A stretch of 64,000 bases of DNA from Sulfitobacter albidus (lineage in GTDB: Bacteria; Pseudomonadota; Alphaproteobacteria; Rhodobacterales; Rhodobacteraceae). Both the position numbers and the translations under genes were made by a program. The stretch's first letter is position 1; each line of letters starts with the position of its first letter. Shown in pieces: positions 37,742 to 47,920 of the stretch. Under the pieces are notes generated by a model. The model saw only the letters and a list, made by a program, of their open reading frames with translations. It ran no database searches and was not told the DNA's origin. Location of the stretch: contig NZ_CP073581.1 in the NCBI RefSeq assembly GCF_018200035.1, positions 1,174,501 to 1,238,500 of the forward strand, read 5' to 3'.

Positions 37742-37817
37742 TCGCTGGACCGGCGGGGGGGATATCTGTTAGGCTGTTGCCAAACGGCCCCCCAGAATAA
37801 CGCCGGAACGAGCAGTG

Positions 37818-39029
37818 ATGAAACGATATTTTCTGAGCCTTTTTATGGGCTTGTGCCTGAGTGTTCAGGCGCAGGCACAAGAGTTTTCGGCCCTTGCCCG
37901 CGTTGATCCCGCCGCCAGCGGGATCGAGGATGCGTGGTTCGGGCGCACGCATCTGGCGCTCTCGCTCAGCCAGGGCGTGCCGTTCCGGGTGTTCACGCTG
38001 GATGATCCGGCGCGGTTGGTGTTGGATTTCCGCGAGGTCGATTTCAGTGGGCTGCAGGCGAGCGATCTGCTGGCGGGCGACAGCCGCGTGACCGACGTGC
38101 GGTTCGGCGCCTTCCGCCCCGGCTGGTCGCGGCTGGTGGCGGAGCTGTCCGAGCCGATGCTGCCCGAAGAGATCGGGATGCCGGTGGGGCGCAACGACGG
38201 GCGCGCCACGCTGGAGATCACGCTAAAGAGCGCCGACGCGGAAACCTTCGCCGCCGCCGCCGGGACGCCAGCCGATCCCAATTGGACGCCGGGGTTTTTG
38301 CAGGCGGCCCCCAGCGCGCCGGATGACGACCGGTTCGTGGTGGTGATTGACCCCGGTCATGGCGGAATCGATCCCGGTGCGGTGAACGGCGGGGTCGAGG
38401 AAAAGACGCTGATGCTGACATTCGCGCAGCTGCTCTCGGAGACGTTGCGCCGCCGGGGCGTCGAGACCGTGCTGACGCGGGACGCGGATGTGTTCGTGGC
38501 GCTCGAGACGCGGGTGGCCGTGGCGCATCAGGTGGACGGGGATCTGTTCGTGTCGCTGCACGCCGACAATCTGAGCCAGGGCGGGGCAAAAGGGGCCACG
38601 ATCTATACGCTCAGCGAGGAGGCCTCGGACGCGGCATCTGCCCATCTGGCGGCGCGCCACAACCGATCCGACATCATCGCGGGCGTCGATCTGACGGGAT
38701 CGGACGATCAGGTGGCCAGCGTCCTGCTGGATCTGGCGCGTCAGGAGACGGAGCCGCGCTCGCTCGCGCTGGCGCAAAGCTTTGCCGGGGCGATGGCGGA
38801 GGCGGGCGGCCCGATGAACCGCCGCCCCCTGCGGCGCGCCGGATTTTCGGTGCTGAAATCGGCGGATATTCCCAGCGTGCTGATCGAGGTGGGGTTCATG
38901 AGCTCAAAGCGCGATCTGGCCAACCTCAAGGATCCGGTGTGGCGATTGGGCATGGTCGAGGGCATGGCCAATGCGATCGAGGCCTGGCGCGACGCGGATA
39001 CGCAGCGGCAGGCGCTGGTGCGTCAGTAG
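37818..39029 (+). CDS. N-acetylmuramoyl-L-alanine amidase with AMIN domain
   Basis: This 403-residue secreted cell-wall hydrolase has a signal peptide to about residue 22 (SVQAQAQ). An AMIN domain (about 40-140; LVLDFREVDFSGLQ) localises it at the septum. The Amidase_3 domain from about 175 has zinc ligands in VIDPGHGGIDPGAVNG and EEKTLML, and SLHADNLSQG. It is AmiC-type by architecture, acting in daughter-cell separation. The ATG at 37818 is preferred over the GTG three bases earlier. It is followed by the PBP1A gene, linking hydrolysis and synthesis of peptidoglycan. Confidence 0.93.
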   Translation: MKRYFLSLFMGLCLSVQAQAQEFSALARVDPAASGIEDAWFGRTHLALSLSQGVPFRVFTLDDPARLVLDFREVDFSGLQASDLLAGDSRVTDVRFGAFRPGWSRLVAELSEPMLPEEIGMPVGRNDGRATLEITLKSADAETFAAAAGTPADPNWTPGFLQAAPSAPDDDRFVVVIDPGHGGIDPGAVNGGVEEKTLMLTFAQLLSETLRRRGVETVLTRDADVFVALETRVAVAHQVDGDLFVSLHADNLSQGGAKGATIYTLSEEASDAASAHLAARHNRSDIIAGVDLTGSDDQVASVLLDLARQETEPRSLALAQSFAGAMAEAGGPMNRRPLRRAGFSVLKSADIPSVLIEVGFMSSKRDLANLKDPVWRLGMVEGMANAIEAWRDADTQRQALVRQ

Positions 39030-39069
39030 CAATGCGCGAAAAGCCGCGCCTTTCCCCGCAAGGGTTGTT

Positions 39070-39098
39070 TTGACCCCGGCGCACGGGCGCGGTATAGC
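39070..39098 (+). promoter_or_regulatory. Sigma-70-type promoter of the PBP1A gene
   Basis: TTGACC at 39070-39075 and TATAGC at 39093-39098 have a 17-base spacer, 38 bases upstream of the start codon. Confidence 0.55.
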
Positions 39099-39136
39099 TG
39101 AGGCAAATACACAGCCGTTTTAAGGAGCTGTCGCCG

Positions 39137-41671
39137 GTGTTTCGTTTTATCCTGTCTTTCTTTGGGGGTATTTTTACCACCCTTACCATGTCTATTGCCA
39201 TGGTTGCGCTGACCATCGGGGCGGTGTTCTGGATGTACGGGCGCGATTTGCCCAGCCACGAATCCCTTGCGCAATACACGCCACCAACGATCAGCCGGAT
39301 CTATTCGGGTCAGGGCAAGCTGATCGACGAATTTGCGACCGAGCGGCGCCTGTTCGCGCCCGCCGACACGATCCCCGATCTGGTCAAGCACGCGTTCATC
39401 TCGGCCGAGGACAAGAATTTCTACGAGCACGACGGCTATGATCTGCGCGGCATCGGGGCGGCGGCGGTGGATGCCGTCCGCTCGCGCGGGGCGGATATTC
39501 GCGGCGCCTCGACGATCACGCAGCAGGTGATGAAGAACTTTCTGCTGTCGGGCGACCGGCGCGCCGAGCGCAAGATCAAGGAAATCATCCTTGCCGCCCG
39601 TGTCGAAGAGGCGCTCGACAAGGAAAAGATCCTCGAGCTTTACATGAACGAGATCTTCCTGGGGCAGAACTCCTACGGCGTCGCCGCCGCCAGCCAGACC
39701 TATTTCAACAAGACGCTGAGCCAGCTTGCCCCGCATGAGGCGGCGTTTCTGGCATCCTTGCCCAAGGCGCCGTCGCAGTACCACCCCGTGCGCCAGATCG
39801 ACCGGCTGCGCGCGCGGCGGAATTTCGTGCTGCGGGAGATGAAAGAGAACGGGTATATCTCCGACGCGGTCTATCAGACCGAGGTCGAGATGCCGGTACG
39901 CTCGGTTCAGAACGGCGATTTCGAAAGCTTCAAGAACCAGCTGCCGCCGCGCGACTATTTCACCGACGAAATTCGCCGCCAGCTGTCGGAGGATTTTGGC
40001 GAGGGCGAATTCTTTGGCGGGGGTCTGACTGTGCGCGCGACCATCGACAACGAAATGCAGCCCATCGCGGCGGATGCGCTGCGCCGCCAGCTGGAGCAAT
40101 ACGACCGCGGGCAGGGTGTGTGGCGCGGCACCGGCAAGACGCTGCCGCCCGAGGCGCTGGTGAGCGAGGCCGCATGGCGCGCGGCGCTGGCGGATGTGCG
40201 CGTGGCCCGCGACATCACGCTTGAGACACAATGGTTCCCGGCGGTAGTGCTGGAGGTCGGCGGGCAGGGCGCGCGGCTGGGCATCGAGAGCGTCGATGGC
40301 GAGAACTGGGTGCCCCCCAAGGATATGGCCTGGGCACGCAAGCGTCAGGAGAACGGCAAGCTGGGCGCCAAGGGCGATCTGGTCGCGGTCGGGGATGTGG
40401 TGCACGTGCGGCGCATGGTGGCGGATGCCGACGGCTCGTTCATCCGCTGGACGCTGCGGCAGGTCCCCGAAGTGCAGGGCGGTTTTGTGGCCATGGACGT
40501 CAACACCGGTCGCGTGATCGCGATGCAGGGCGGTTTCAGCTATCAGGCGAGCGTGTTCAACCGCGCCACGCAGGCGAAGCGGCAGCCGGGATCAAGCTTT
40601 AAACCCTTTGTCTTTGCCGCCGCCCTCGACAGTGGCTACTCGCCCGCCACGATCGTGGTGGACGCGCCCATCGAGATCAACACGCCGCAAGGTGTCTGGC
40701 GGCCCAAGAACGCGAGCAACCGCTACTACGGCCCCACGCCGCTGCGCACAGGCATCGAGCAGTCGCGCAACCTGATGACCATTCGTCTGGCGCAGGAGGT
40801 CGGCATGAACGTCGTTGGCGACTACGCAGAGCGCTTCGGCGTCTACGAGAACCTCTCGCCGGTGCTTGCCAACGCCTTGGGATCGCAGGAAACGACGCTT
40901 TATCAGATGGTTGCCGCCTACGCGATGTTTGCCAACGGCGGCGAGCGGGTGGAGCCGACGCTGGTGGATCGGGTGCAGGACCGCTATGGCCGCACGGTCT
41001 ACAAACACGACAAGCGGATCTGTAACGATTGCAACCTGCCCACGCTGACGGCAGGCACGGCCCCGCGCGTGACCTCCAACCGCGAGCGGGTGATGGATGC
41101 CGTTACCGCCTATCAGCTGACCTCGATGATGACGGGCGTTGTCGAACGGGGCACGGCGCGCAAGACCGTGAACCTTGGCGTGCCTACGGCGGGCAAGACC
41201 GGCACCACCAACGACGCCAAGGACGTGTGGTTTGTCGGCTTTACCTCGAACATCGTGGCGGGCTGCTATATCGGGTACGACCAGCCGCGCTCCCTGGGGC
41301 GCGGGGCGTCGGGCGGGGGCATGTGTGGTCCGGTGTTCCAGCGCTTCATGTCCAAGGCCGTGCAGAAATACGGCGGCGGCAAGTTCGAGGCGCCGGGCGC
41401 GTGCGAGTTCATCAAGATTGACCGCTTCTCGGGCGCGAGGTTGGGCAACGGTGCGGCGGGCAACAACGTCGTGTCCGAGTGTTTCCGCGAGGGCGAGACG
41501 CCGCTGTTCGGGATCACCTTTGACGGTGGCTTTGCCATGGGGGCCGATCTGCCGCTTGTGGATGAGCTGGGCGGGCGTGCCGCGCGCGAGGTGACGACAT
41601 CAACGGGGCAGAAGGCGGTCGTGGGGCCCAAGGCGGGCTTTGGCACGCTGAGTTCGGGCGGGCTTTACTAG
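39137..41671 (+). CDS. Penicillin-binding protein 1A, bifunctional glycosyltransferase/transpeptidase
   Basis: This 844-residue inner-membrane enzyme polymerises and cross-links peptidoglycan. A membrane anchor (about 7-35) is followed by the GT51 domain with [31 protein letters not shown] and [10 protein letters not shown]. An OB-like insert comes next, then the transpeptidase domain with the active serine in [11 protein letters not shown] and the KTG triad in AGKTGTTND. The start is GTG at 39137 with TAAGGAG just upstream. The C-terminal tail is alanine/glycine-rich. The enzyme corresponds to mrcA/ponA of other proteobacteria. Confidence 0.94.
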   Translation: MFRFILSFFGGIFTTLTMSIAMVALTIGAVFWMYGRDLPSHESLAQYTPPTISRIYSGQGKLIDEFATERRLFAPADTIPDLVKHAFISAEDKNFYEHDGYDLRGIGAAAVDAVRSRGADIRGASTITQQVMKNFLLSGDRRAERKIKEIILAARVEEALDKEKILELYMNEIFLGQNSYGVAAASQTYFNKTLSQLAPHEAAFLASLPKAPSQYHPVRQIDRLRARRNFVLREMKENGYISDAVYQTEVEMPVRSVQNGDFESFKNQLPPRDYFTDEIRRQLSEDFGEGEFFGGGLTVRATIDNEMQPIAADALRRQLEQYDRGQGVWRGTGKTLPPEALVSEAAWRAALADVRVARDITLETQWFPAVVLEVGGQGARLGIESVDGENWVPPKDMAWARKRQENGKLGAKGDLVAVGDVVHVRRMVADADGSFIRWTLRQVPEVQGGFVAMDVNTGRVIAMQGGFSYQASVFNRATQAKRQPGSSFKPFVFAAALDSGYSPATIVVDAPIEINTPQGVWRPKNASNRYYGPTPLRTGIEQSRNLMTIRLAQEVGMNVVGDYAERFGVYENLSPVLANALGSQETTLYQMVAAYAMFANGGERVEPTLVDRVQDRYGRTVYKHDKRICNDCNLPTLTAGTAPRVTSNRERVMDAVTAYQLTSMMTGVVERGTARKTVNLGVPTAGKTGTTNDAKDVWFVGFTSNIVAGCYIGYDQPRSLGRGASGGGMCGPVFQRFMSKAVQKYGGGKFEAPGACEFIKIDRFSGARLGNGAAGNNVVSECFREGETPLFGITFDGGFAMGADLPLVDELGGRAAREVTTSTGQKAVVGPKAGFGTLSSGGLY

Positions 41672-41748
41672 GCGCTACGCGGGCAGGGGATGCCTTGCCC
41701 GTGCCGTGCGGCTGGTCTATTCGGGGGGAACCGAATGAGAGGCCGACC

Positions 41749-42873
41749 ATGCGCGCAGAAGCACAGAATACCGCAGACGAAATCGCCAAATCGCTTGAGC
41801 TGCTGGGCCAGCGTCTGGACGTGGAGACGGCGCAGTTCCGGCTGGAGGAATTCAACGCCCGTGTCGAGGATCCGGGCCTGTGGGACGATCCGGCGGCGGC
41901 GCAAAAGCTGATGCGCGAGCGGCAGTCGCTGGTCGACGCCATCGACACCTACGAGAGCATCAAGACCGGCCTGCAAGACAACATCGACCTTATTGAATTG
42001 GGCGAGATGGAGGACGACGCCGAAGTCGTGGCGGAGGCTGAGGCCGCGCTCAAGGCGCTGGCGGTGACGGCGGCGCAAAAGGAGTTGGAGGCGCTGCTGA
42101 ACGGCGAGGCGGACAGCAACGATACCTTCCTTGAGATCAATTCGGGCGCGGGCGGCACGGAAAGCTGTGACTGGGCGTCGATGCTGGCGCGCATGTATGT
42201 CCGCTGGGCCGAGAAGAAAGGCTACAAAGTCGATCTTCAGGCCGAGAGTGCCGGGGAAGAAGCGGGGATCAAATCCGCGACCTACAAGATCGAGGGGCAC
42301 AACGCCTATGGTTGGCTGAAGTCCGAGAGCGGCGTGCACCGTCTGGTGCGGATTTCGCCCTTTGATTCAGCGGCCAAGCGGCACACGTCGTTTACGAGCG
42401 TGAAGGTCTATCCGGTCGTGGACGACAACATCGAGATCGAGGTGAACCCGGCGGATATTCGCATCGATACCTACCGCTCCTCCGGGGCGGGCGGACAGCA
42501 CGTGAACACGACCGACTCGGCCGTGCGCATCACCCACCACCCCACGGGGATCGTGGTGACGAGTTCCGAGAAATCGCAACACCAGAACCGGGACATCGCG
42601 ATGAAGGCGCTGAAATCGCGGCTTTATCAGATGGAGCTGGATAAACGCTCTGCGCTGGTGAACGAAGCGCATGAGAGCGCGGGCGACGCGGGCTGGGGCA
42701 ACCAGATCCGGTCGTATGTGTTGCAGCCCTATCAGATGGTGAAGGACCTGCGCACCAATTACGAGACCTCGGATACCAAGGGCGTGCTGGACGGCGATCT
42801 CGATGGGTTGATGGGCGCCACGCTGGCGCTGGCGGTTTCTGGCAAAAGCCGGGCGGAAGCGCAGGGGGACTGA
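41749..42873 (+). CDS. prfB: Peptide chain release factor 2
   Basis: This 374-residue factor ends translation at UGA and UAA. The GGQ catalytic motif is in [16 protein letters not shown], and the anticodon-like recognition site SPF is in [12 protein letters not shown]. The start ([12 protein letters not shown], 41749) gives the normal family N-terminus. The gene reads through without the in-frame UGA and programmed +1 shift known in E. coli prfB, so RF2 is not autoregulated in that way here. It is followed by a double palindrome. Confidence 0.96.
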   Translation: MRAEAQNTADEIAKSLELLGQRLDVETAQFRLEEFNARVEDPGLWDDPAAAQKLMRERQSLVDAIDTYESIKTGLQDNIDLIELGEMEDDAEVVAEAEAALKALAVTAAQKELEALLNGEADSNDTFLEINSGAGGTESCDWASMLARMYVRWAEKKGYKVDLQAESAGEEAGIKSATYKIEGHNAYGWLKSESGVHRLVRISPFDSAAKRHTSFTSVKVYPVVDDNIEIEVNPADIRIDTYRSSGAGGQHVNTTDSAVRITHHPTGIVVTSSEKSQHQNRDIAMKALKSRLYQMELDKRSALVNEAHESAGDAGWGNQIRSYVLQPYQMVKDLRTNYETSDTKGVLDGDLDGLMGATLALAVSGKSRAEAQGD

Positions 42874-42894
42874 GCGCAGCGGTCGCGGTGCGCG

Positions 42895-42939
42895 CCGGAA
42901 TTTTCGAAAATTCCGGTCCGATTTTTTCGAAAAAATCGG
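42895..42939. repeat. Double perfect palindrome downstream of prfB
   Basis: Two perfect 22-base palindromes, 42895-42916 (half CCGGAATTTTC) and 42918-42939 (half CCGATTTTTTC), are separated by a single base. The pattern CGGAATTTT-centre-AAAATTCCG followed by a second AT-rich palindrome recurs at 48232-48276. Either could form a stem on either strand, so a bidirectional terminator or a REP-like dispersed element is possible. Confidence 0.85.
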
Positions 42940-42993
42940 CGTGTGGAGCGACGTTGGCTGCTCGGCACGACCGTTGATAAGGGAAGAGATGAG

Positions 42994-44402
42994 ATGGATC
43001 TGAAGACCGCTGATGCCACGGAAATTTCTGCCCGGTTGGATGCCGGGGAGCTTTCCTGTGTCGAGCTGATGCAGGCAACGCTCGACCGGATCGCCGCCGT
43101 CAATGGCACCGTCAACGCCATCGTCTCGCTGCGCGATCCCGAGCGGTTGCTGGCAGAGGCGGCAGAGGCGGATCGTGGGCCGCGCGCGGGCTGGCTGCAC
43201 GGCATTCCCATCGCGATCAAGGATCTCGCCAATGCCGAAGGTTTGCCGACCTCGCGCGGATCGCCGTTGTTTGCGCGGCTGCCTGCGGGCACGGATGATG
43301 TGATGGTAGCGCGGTTGCGCGCCGCCGGGGCAATCGTGATCGGCAAGACCAACACGCCCGAATTCGGTCTGGGCAGCCACACGTTCAATCCCGTGCATGG
43401 TGCGACGCTGAACCCCTATGACACGACACGCTCCTGCGGCGGTTCCTCCGGTGGGGCAGCGGTGGCGCTGGCGACGGGGATGCTGTGCGTGGCGGACGGC
43501 TCGGACATGATGGGCAGCCTGCGCAATCCGGCGGGCTGGAACAATGTCTACGGCATGCGGCCCACATGGGGCACGGTTCCGTCAGAGCCCGAGGGCGACA
43601 TGTATCTGCACCAGCTCAGCACCAACGGCCCGATGGCGCGCAGCCCCGCCGATCTGGCCGCACTGCTGGATACGATGACGGGCGCGGACCCGCGCCAACC
43701 GCTCACCACCAGCCCGCGCGCCACCGCAGGCGGCCTGGCGCGTGCGCCAAAGCGCAAGCGCATCGGCTGGCTGGGCGACTGGGACGGCGCGCTGCCGCTG
43801 GAGGCGGGCATTGCCGAGATCAGTGCGCAGGCGATGAACACGCTGGCGGATCTGGGGCACCGGGTGGAGCCGCTTGCCGCGCCCTTTGACGCGGACGCGA
43901 TGTGGCATTCCTGGACCGATCTGCGCTCCTTCGCGGTGGCGGGGGGCTGGGCGACCTTTACCGCGATCCTGAGCTGGCGGGCTATCTCAAACCCGCCGCC
44001 GTCTGGGAGATCGAGCGCGGATTGGCGATGCAGGCGCAGACGGTGCAGCGCGCCAGCGAAATCCGGTCGGACTGGTTTCGCCGCGCCACGCGCCTGTTCG
44101 AGACCTATGACGTGATCGCGCTGCCCTCCGCGCAGATGTGGCCCTTCGACGTGAACTGGATCTTCCCCGAAGAGATCGCGGGCGTGGCGGTGGACACCTA
44201 TCACCGCTGGATGCAGGTGGTGGTCCCCGCCGGGCTGATCGGTCTGCCGGTGGTCAATATCCCCGTGGGATTTGGCGAAAACGGCCTGCCGGCGGGCATC
44301 CAGCTGATCGGGCCGCGCGGCAGTGACGGGAAGCTGTTGCAGCTGGCCCAGCAATGGCATGGCGCAACCGGGTGGCCGCAAAAGCGGCCTGCGATGGCCT
44401 AG
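42994..44402 (+). CDS. Amidase signature family protein (frame broken once)
   Basis: This serine amidase is about 469 residues when restored. The Ser-cisSer-Lys triad is visible: Lys in GIPIAIKDLANAEG, the serine loop CGGSSGGAAVALATG, and GSDMMGSLRNPAGW. The frame breaks at GGGGGG 43941-43946; one more G joins FAVAGG to LGDLYRDPELAGYLKPAAVWEIERG and the gene then runs to 44402 with a normal C-terminus (GLPAGIQLIGPRGSDGKLL). The start 42994 follows GGGAAGAG. The substrate is unknown (the family includes glutamyl-tRNA, indoleacetamide and many other amides). The break is probably a sequence error. Confidence 0.85.
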
Positions 44403-44608
44403 GCCTCTTCGCGCCCCTCGGCCAGGAGGCGGGCGCGCAGGGTGTCGGCGCGCGGATCGCCGGCCTCAAGCGCAAAAACCATCGCGTGGGTGAGGTAGAA
44501 CGCCGCCGCGTCGCCGGAGGCGGCATCGGCGGCCTGCGTATAGAGCGCGATCAGCGCCGCACGGTCGCCCGCCGCATGGGCGGCCAGAAGCGCCGCGTCA
44601 AGGGTCAC
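44399..44608 (-). CDS. Small hypothetical protein coupled to the Rieske oxygenase gene
   Basis: This 69-residue alanine-rich helical protein (MTLDAALLAAHAAGDRAALI) has no recognised domain. Its GTG start overlaps the stop of the upstream oxygenase gene (GTGA), which supports it being real and translationally coupled. The helices have a TPR-like alanine/leucine spacing (AALIALYTQAADAASGD), but one or two repeats at most. It is convergent with the amidase, overlapping by four bases. Function unknown; a small partner of the oxygenase is a guess. Confidence 0.6.
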   Translation of the reverse strand: MTLDAALLAAHAAGDRAALIALYTQAADAASGDAAAFYLTHAMVFALEAGDPRADTLRARLLAEGREEA

Positions 44609-45735
44609 TGCGTCGCCTGCATCCGCCCTGCCACCCAATCGTGGAACAGATGCGTCGGCCCGTCCATCGCGGGGGAGAACCGCCCGCCGTCGAACCCGGT
44701 GGCGTGGCGGCCGCGCTGCATGCCCTCGACCACAAACACGTCCTCCTTGAACACCTCTTGCCATTGCGCGGTGTTGCGCGCGCGCAAGGCCGGATTGGTC
44801 TGCGGGGCGGCGTAGTAGAGGTGGATCGTCTCGACCGTGCGGGCGGGGCCGTCGGGGGTGAGGATGATCGCAAAGGTATGATCGCGGTGCACGCCCAGCA
44901 GCACGTTGGGAAAACACGAGACATATTCGGCCCCGCGATCCCAATGCGCGCTCAGCCCCTCGAAATCGGGGAAGGTGGCACCGTCTTCGCCGGTCAGCTG
45001 GCGGTAGACCCACGTGCCTTGACCCGAGAACGCGCCGGGCTGCTCGATGTGGTAGTGATCCTCAAGCCGCGAATAGCTGTTGAGGCCGGGGTGCACCCAC
45101 GGCAGGTGATAGCTTTCGCAGTAGTTCTCGACGGCAAGCTTCCAGTTGGCATCAAGGGTCAGCGTGAACCGGCTGTCGGCGCCGCCGTGGTAGAGCGGTT
45201 TGTCGAATTCCGCCCAGCGGGCGAGCAGATCGGCGTTGGCCTGCGCAAAGGGGGCCGCATCGCCGGTGAGATTGATCCAGACGACATCCATCCAGATGTG
45301 GCTGCGCACCTCGATCAGGCCCAGGAGCGCGCGGTCGATCCCTTCGTGGGTGTTCTGGCCCGGCCCGCCGACGTGGGGCGTGCTGACGAGCCGGCCGTCG
45401 GTGCTGTAGCACCACGAATGATAGGGACAGCGGATCGCGCCCTCGATCTTGCGCGGCGCATCGACGAGGATCATGCCGCGGTGGCGGCAGATGTTCTGGA
45501 ACACGCGCACCGTGCCCGCGCGGTCGCGCACCACCAGCAGCGGCACATCGAGGAACGTGAGCGGGACCGCATCGCCCACTTCTGGCACATCGGCGCCGAC
45601 ACACAGTCCGGCCCAGCCCGCGTGCAGCGTCGCGCGCGCCTCGGCGGCGAAGGTGGCGGGATCGGTATAATGCGCGTTGGGCAGCCCGTGGGCGCGGGCG
45701 ATGGGCTGGCGGACGGCGGTGAGGTCATTGGGCAT
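44605..45735 (-). CDS. Rieske-type aromatic ring-hydroxylating/N-demethylating oxygenase, large subunit
   Basis: This 376-residue oxygenase alpha subunit has the Rieske 2Fe-2S ligands in NICRHRG and CPYHSW. The mononuclear iron site lies in ENYCESYHLPWVHPG. Length and the ligand spacing fit the group that includes choline/glycine-betaine and stachydrine demethylases (GbcA-like) as well as true aromatic dioxygenases; I favour a quaternary-amine demethylase but cannot prove it. No reductase gene is adjacent. It is preceded by 100 bases and the XRE regulator gene on the same strand. Confidence 0.8.
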   Translation of the reverse strand: MPNDLTAVRQPIARAHGLPNAHYTDPATFAAEARATLHAGWAGLCVGADVPEVGDAVPLTFLDVPLLVVRDRAGTVRVFQNICRHRGMILVDAPRKIEGAIRCPYHSWCYSTDGRLVSTPHVGGPGQNTHEGIDRALLGLIEVRSHIWMDVVWINLTGDAAPFAQANADLLARWAEFDKPLYHGGADSRFTLTLDANWKLAVENYCESYHLPWVHPGLNSYSRLEDHYHIEQPGAFSGQGTWVYRQLTGEDGATFPDFEGLSAHWDRGAEYVSCFPNVLLGVHRDHTFAIILTPDGPARTVETIHLYYAAPQTNPALRARNTAQWQEVFKEDVFVVEGMQRGRHATGFDGGRFSPAMDGPTHLFHDWVAGRMQATQ

Positions 45736-45835
45736 GGCGCGCGCTCCTGCTGGGTCTCATCAGCGGTATCAGAGCGGGGGCAGGCGCTGCGGGCGGCAAG
45801 CGACTTCACTTGCCCGCCAGCGACACGGGGGGCGC

Positions 45836-46633
45836 CTAGTGAAAGGCGGTGTCGGGGCGCAGCAGGCGCAGCTGTGTCGGCAACAGATCGTCGATACCCA
45901 GCGGCCCCGCGCGGCGTCCGGCGGTCAGCCCGTCACTGATTCGGTTTCCCAGATATTCGTAGAGGGTGCGCGTCACCCGCTCTCCGGCGGCGTGTTCGGG
46001 CACCGAGCGCACGGCGTAGCCCAACCAAAGGTTGTTCCGGTGCGAGGGCATTTTGCGCAGATAGTTGAAGACCGCGTCGGTCCCGTTCTGGCCCGTCATC
46101 ATGATCGACAGACCATCGCCCTGCGACATCACGCGGCCCCGGAATTCACGCGCGGAGGTTGAGCGGACCATGGCATCGCGGGGCAGCGCGCTGATCGGCG
46201 CGAACCCGCGCAGGTAGGTGCGCGCGCCCACCCGGCAGATCCGCACCAGCACCGAATGAAAGCGATCCTCGCGCGAAAAGCTGCGGCGCAGCACGCGGTA
46301 GAACCCGTCGGGCAGATGCGCCTGCGGTATATGACGCTCACCCGCGCCGAGGAAATCCGCGACAAAAGGATCCTCGCCCGCGTCTTTCGTGCGCGGCAGG
46401 CTGTCGATGGGTTCAAGCAGCACGCGGGCATCCACGTCGAAAAAGCTGCAGATCCGGGCCAGCACATCGGGCCGGGGAAAGCTTTCGCCGGACAGGTAGC
46501 GGTTGAGTTGGGTGCGGTTGATCCCCAGCTCGCGCGAGAGTTTGGAGACTGAGCCGAAGGGCGCGGACAGGCTGCGCAGATTGGCGCCGAACATGTCGCG
46601 CAGGTCTTCGGGCGTGTTGTGGCTCTTGTGCAT
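45836..46633 (-). CDS. XRE-family transcriptional regulator
   Basis: This 265-residue regulator has an N-terminal Cro/C1-type helix-turn-helix (SVSKLSRELGINRTQLNRYLSGESFP, residues 28-53). A C-terminal domain of about 190 residues with no recognised ligand motif follows. GAGGAG lies 6 bases before the start. It is divergent from the 46867 gene; repeated CGGATTTTGAC sites lie between the two and are probable binding sites. It may control itself, the neighbouring hypothetical gene or the Rieske gene downstream. Confidence 0.85.
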   Translation of the reverse strand: MHKSHNTPEDLRDMFGANLRSLSAPFGSVSKLSRELGINRTQLNRYLSGESFPRPDVLARICSFFDVDARVLLEPIDSLPRTKDAGEDPFVADFLGAGERHIPQAHLPDGFYRVLRRSFSREDRFHSVLVRICRVGARTYLRGFAPISALPRDAMVRSTSAREFRGRVMSQGDGLSIMMTGQNGTDAVFNYLRKMPSHRNNLWLGYAVRSVPEHAAGERVTRTLYEYLGNRISDGLTAGRRAGPLGIDDLLPTQLRLLRPDTAFH

Positions 46634-46719
46634 GGGGCTCCTCGGGGGCGTTCAACCCCCGCGCGAATGAGATGTGCCATTATTGACAATAGAAGGGAAA
46701 GAAAAGCGGCTACTCGTGA

Positions 46720-46762
46720 CGGATTTTGACGCTGTTGTGCATCATGTGTGTCGGATTTTGAC
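46720..46762. promoter_or_regulatory. Phased CGGATTTTGAC repeats upstream of the XRE gene
   Basis: CGGATTTTGAC occurs at 46720-46730 and 46752-46762, 32 bases apart (three helical turns). The second copy sits within the inverted repeat TGTGTC-N7-GACACA (46746-46764). This is the likely operator of the XRE regulator. The core CGGATTTT is shared with the sites upstream of dctP at 9237-9285, which have nearly the same spacing. Confidence 0.5.
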
Positions 46763-46866
46763 ACAAAAAGCAATGATTTACGGGACGATCAATGGTTTAG
46801 GCCGGGAATGGCCGATGTTATACTAAAGCTATCAGCATCATTGAAATCATCAGCGAGGAGAGCCCT

Positions 46867-47319
46867 ATGTACGGTGTCGTGCTTTGGAGTGATACCGCCG
46901 ATCAGCGCGCGGTTTTCTGGTGCGAGGATCACGGCGATCTGGCGATCTATCTGCCGGGCCCGTCCCGCGCGGACGGGCTGCACGCGGGCGATCTGGTGGA
47001 ATTCGATGTGCGGGCCGCGCGGCCCATGCGCTGTGCGTATAATGCGCGGCTGGTGTCGCAGGATTATTTTCACCACCTGCCCGAAAGCCTGCTGTCGCGC
47101 GGATCAGCGGGCGTGGCGGTATCGCCCCGGGCGGTGCAGCTTTCGCTGGTGATGGCGGATGCGGCGGCGACCGGTCCCGAGGATCTCGACGATGAGGCCG
47201 CCTGGGAGGCGCTGAGCGATGCGGAGGAGGACGCGGCAGAGCAATCCGAGCCGGATCAGCCCTGCGCCTCCAACGTGGTGCCGTTCCGCCCGACCGGTCT
47301 GCCGCGCAAGCGCGGGTAG
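46867..47319 (+). CDS. Conserved hypothetical protein, cold-shock-fold-like start
   Basis: This 150-residue soluble protein begins YGVVLWSDTADQRAVFWCEDHGDLAIYLP and then HAGDLVEFDVRAARPMR. This strand pattern is reminiscent of an OB/cold-shock fold, although the RNA-binding motifs are missing. The C-terminal 60 residues are acidic (DDEAAWEALSDAEEDAAEQ) and end VVPFRPTGLPRKRG. A TATACT -10-like box is at 46819-46824 and GAGGAGAG just before the ATG. It is divergent from the XRE gene. I do not recognise the family with certainty. Confidence 0.65.
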   Translation: MYGVVLWSDTADQRAVFWCEDHGDLAIYLPGPSRADGLHAGDLVEFDVRAARPMRCAYNARLVSQDYFHHLPESLLSRGSAGVAVSPRAVQLSLVMADAAATGPEDLDDEAAWEALSDAEEDAAEQSEPDQPCASNVVPFRPTGLPRKRG

Positions 47320-47359
47320 GGCACACGGCGCGGACTGGGAGCAATAATGCCCCCGGCGC

Positions 47360-47920
47360 TTACTCCCCGCGCGAAAGTGCGGCGACGCCGGTGCGCGCGA
47401 TTTCGGACAGGCCCAGTGGGCGCATCAGATCGGCAAAGGCGTCGATCTTTTCCGGCGCGCCGGTAATCTCGAACACAAAGCTTTCCAGCGTGCTGTCGAC
47501 CACATTGGCGCGGAAGATATCCGCAAGGCGCAGCGCCTCGACCCGCTTGTCGCCGGTGCCGGTGACCTTGAGCATGGCCAATTCGCGCTCCACGCTCGCG
47601 CCCTCGACGGTGAGGTCATGCACATCGCGCACCGAGATGATGCGGCCCAGCTGCGCCTTGATCTGTTCGATGATCTGGGGCGTGCCGCGGGTGACGATGG
47701 TGATGCGGCTCAGATGGCCGGTGTGATCGACCTCGGCCACGGTGAGGCTGTCGATGTTGTAGCCGCGCCCCGAGAAGAGGCCGATGACGCGGGCCAGCAC
47801 GCCCGGCTCATTCTCGACCAGTACGGCGAGGGTGTGGCGTTCCTCCACGTCCGAGAAATCGGGGCGTAGGTTGTAGGCGGAATGGCTGTTCGCGCCTTTC
47901 TTGATTTTCAGGGCTGACAT
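47360..47920 (-). CDS. ilvH: Acetolactate synthase small (regulatory) subunit
   Basis: This 186-residue regulatory subunit gives valine feedback to acetolactate synthase. The N-terminal ACT domain (HTLAVLVENEPGVLARVIGLFSGRGYNIDSLTV) and the C-terminal IlvH domain (IFRANVVDSTLESFVFEITG) are clear. Its start overlaps the stop of the small membrane protein gene (TGATG), so it is the third gene of the ilv transcript. Confidence 0.95.
   Translation of the reverse strand: MSALKIKKGANSHSAYNLRPDFSDVEERHTLAVLVENEPGVLARVIGLFSGRGYNIDSLTVAEVDHTGHLSRITIVTRGTPQIIEQIKAQLGRIISVRDVHDLTVEGASVERELAMLKVTGTGDKRVEALRLADIFRANVVDSTLESFVFEITGAPEKIDAFADLMRPLGLSEIARTGVAALSRGE

Noticed and set aside
41749..42873. Programmed frameshift in prfB
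   Set aside because: The gene is open from start to stop without an in-frame TGA near codon 26, so the E. coli mechanism is absent.
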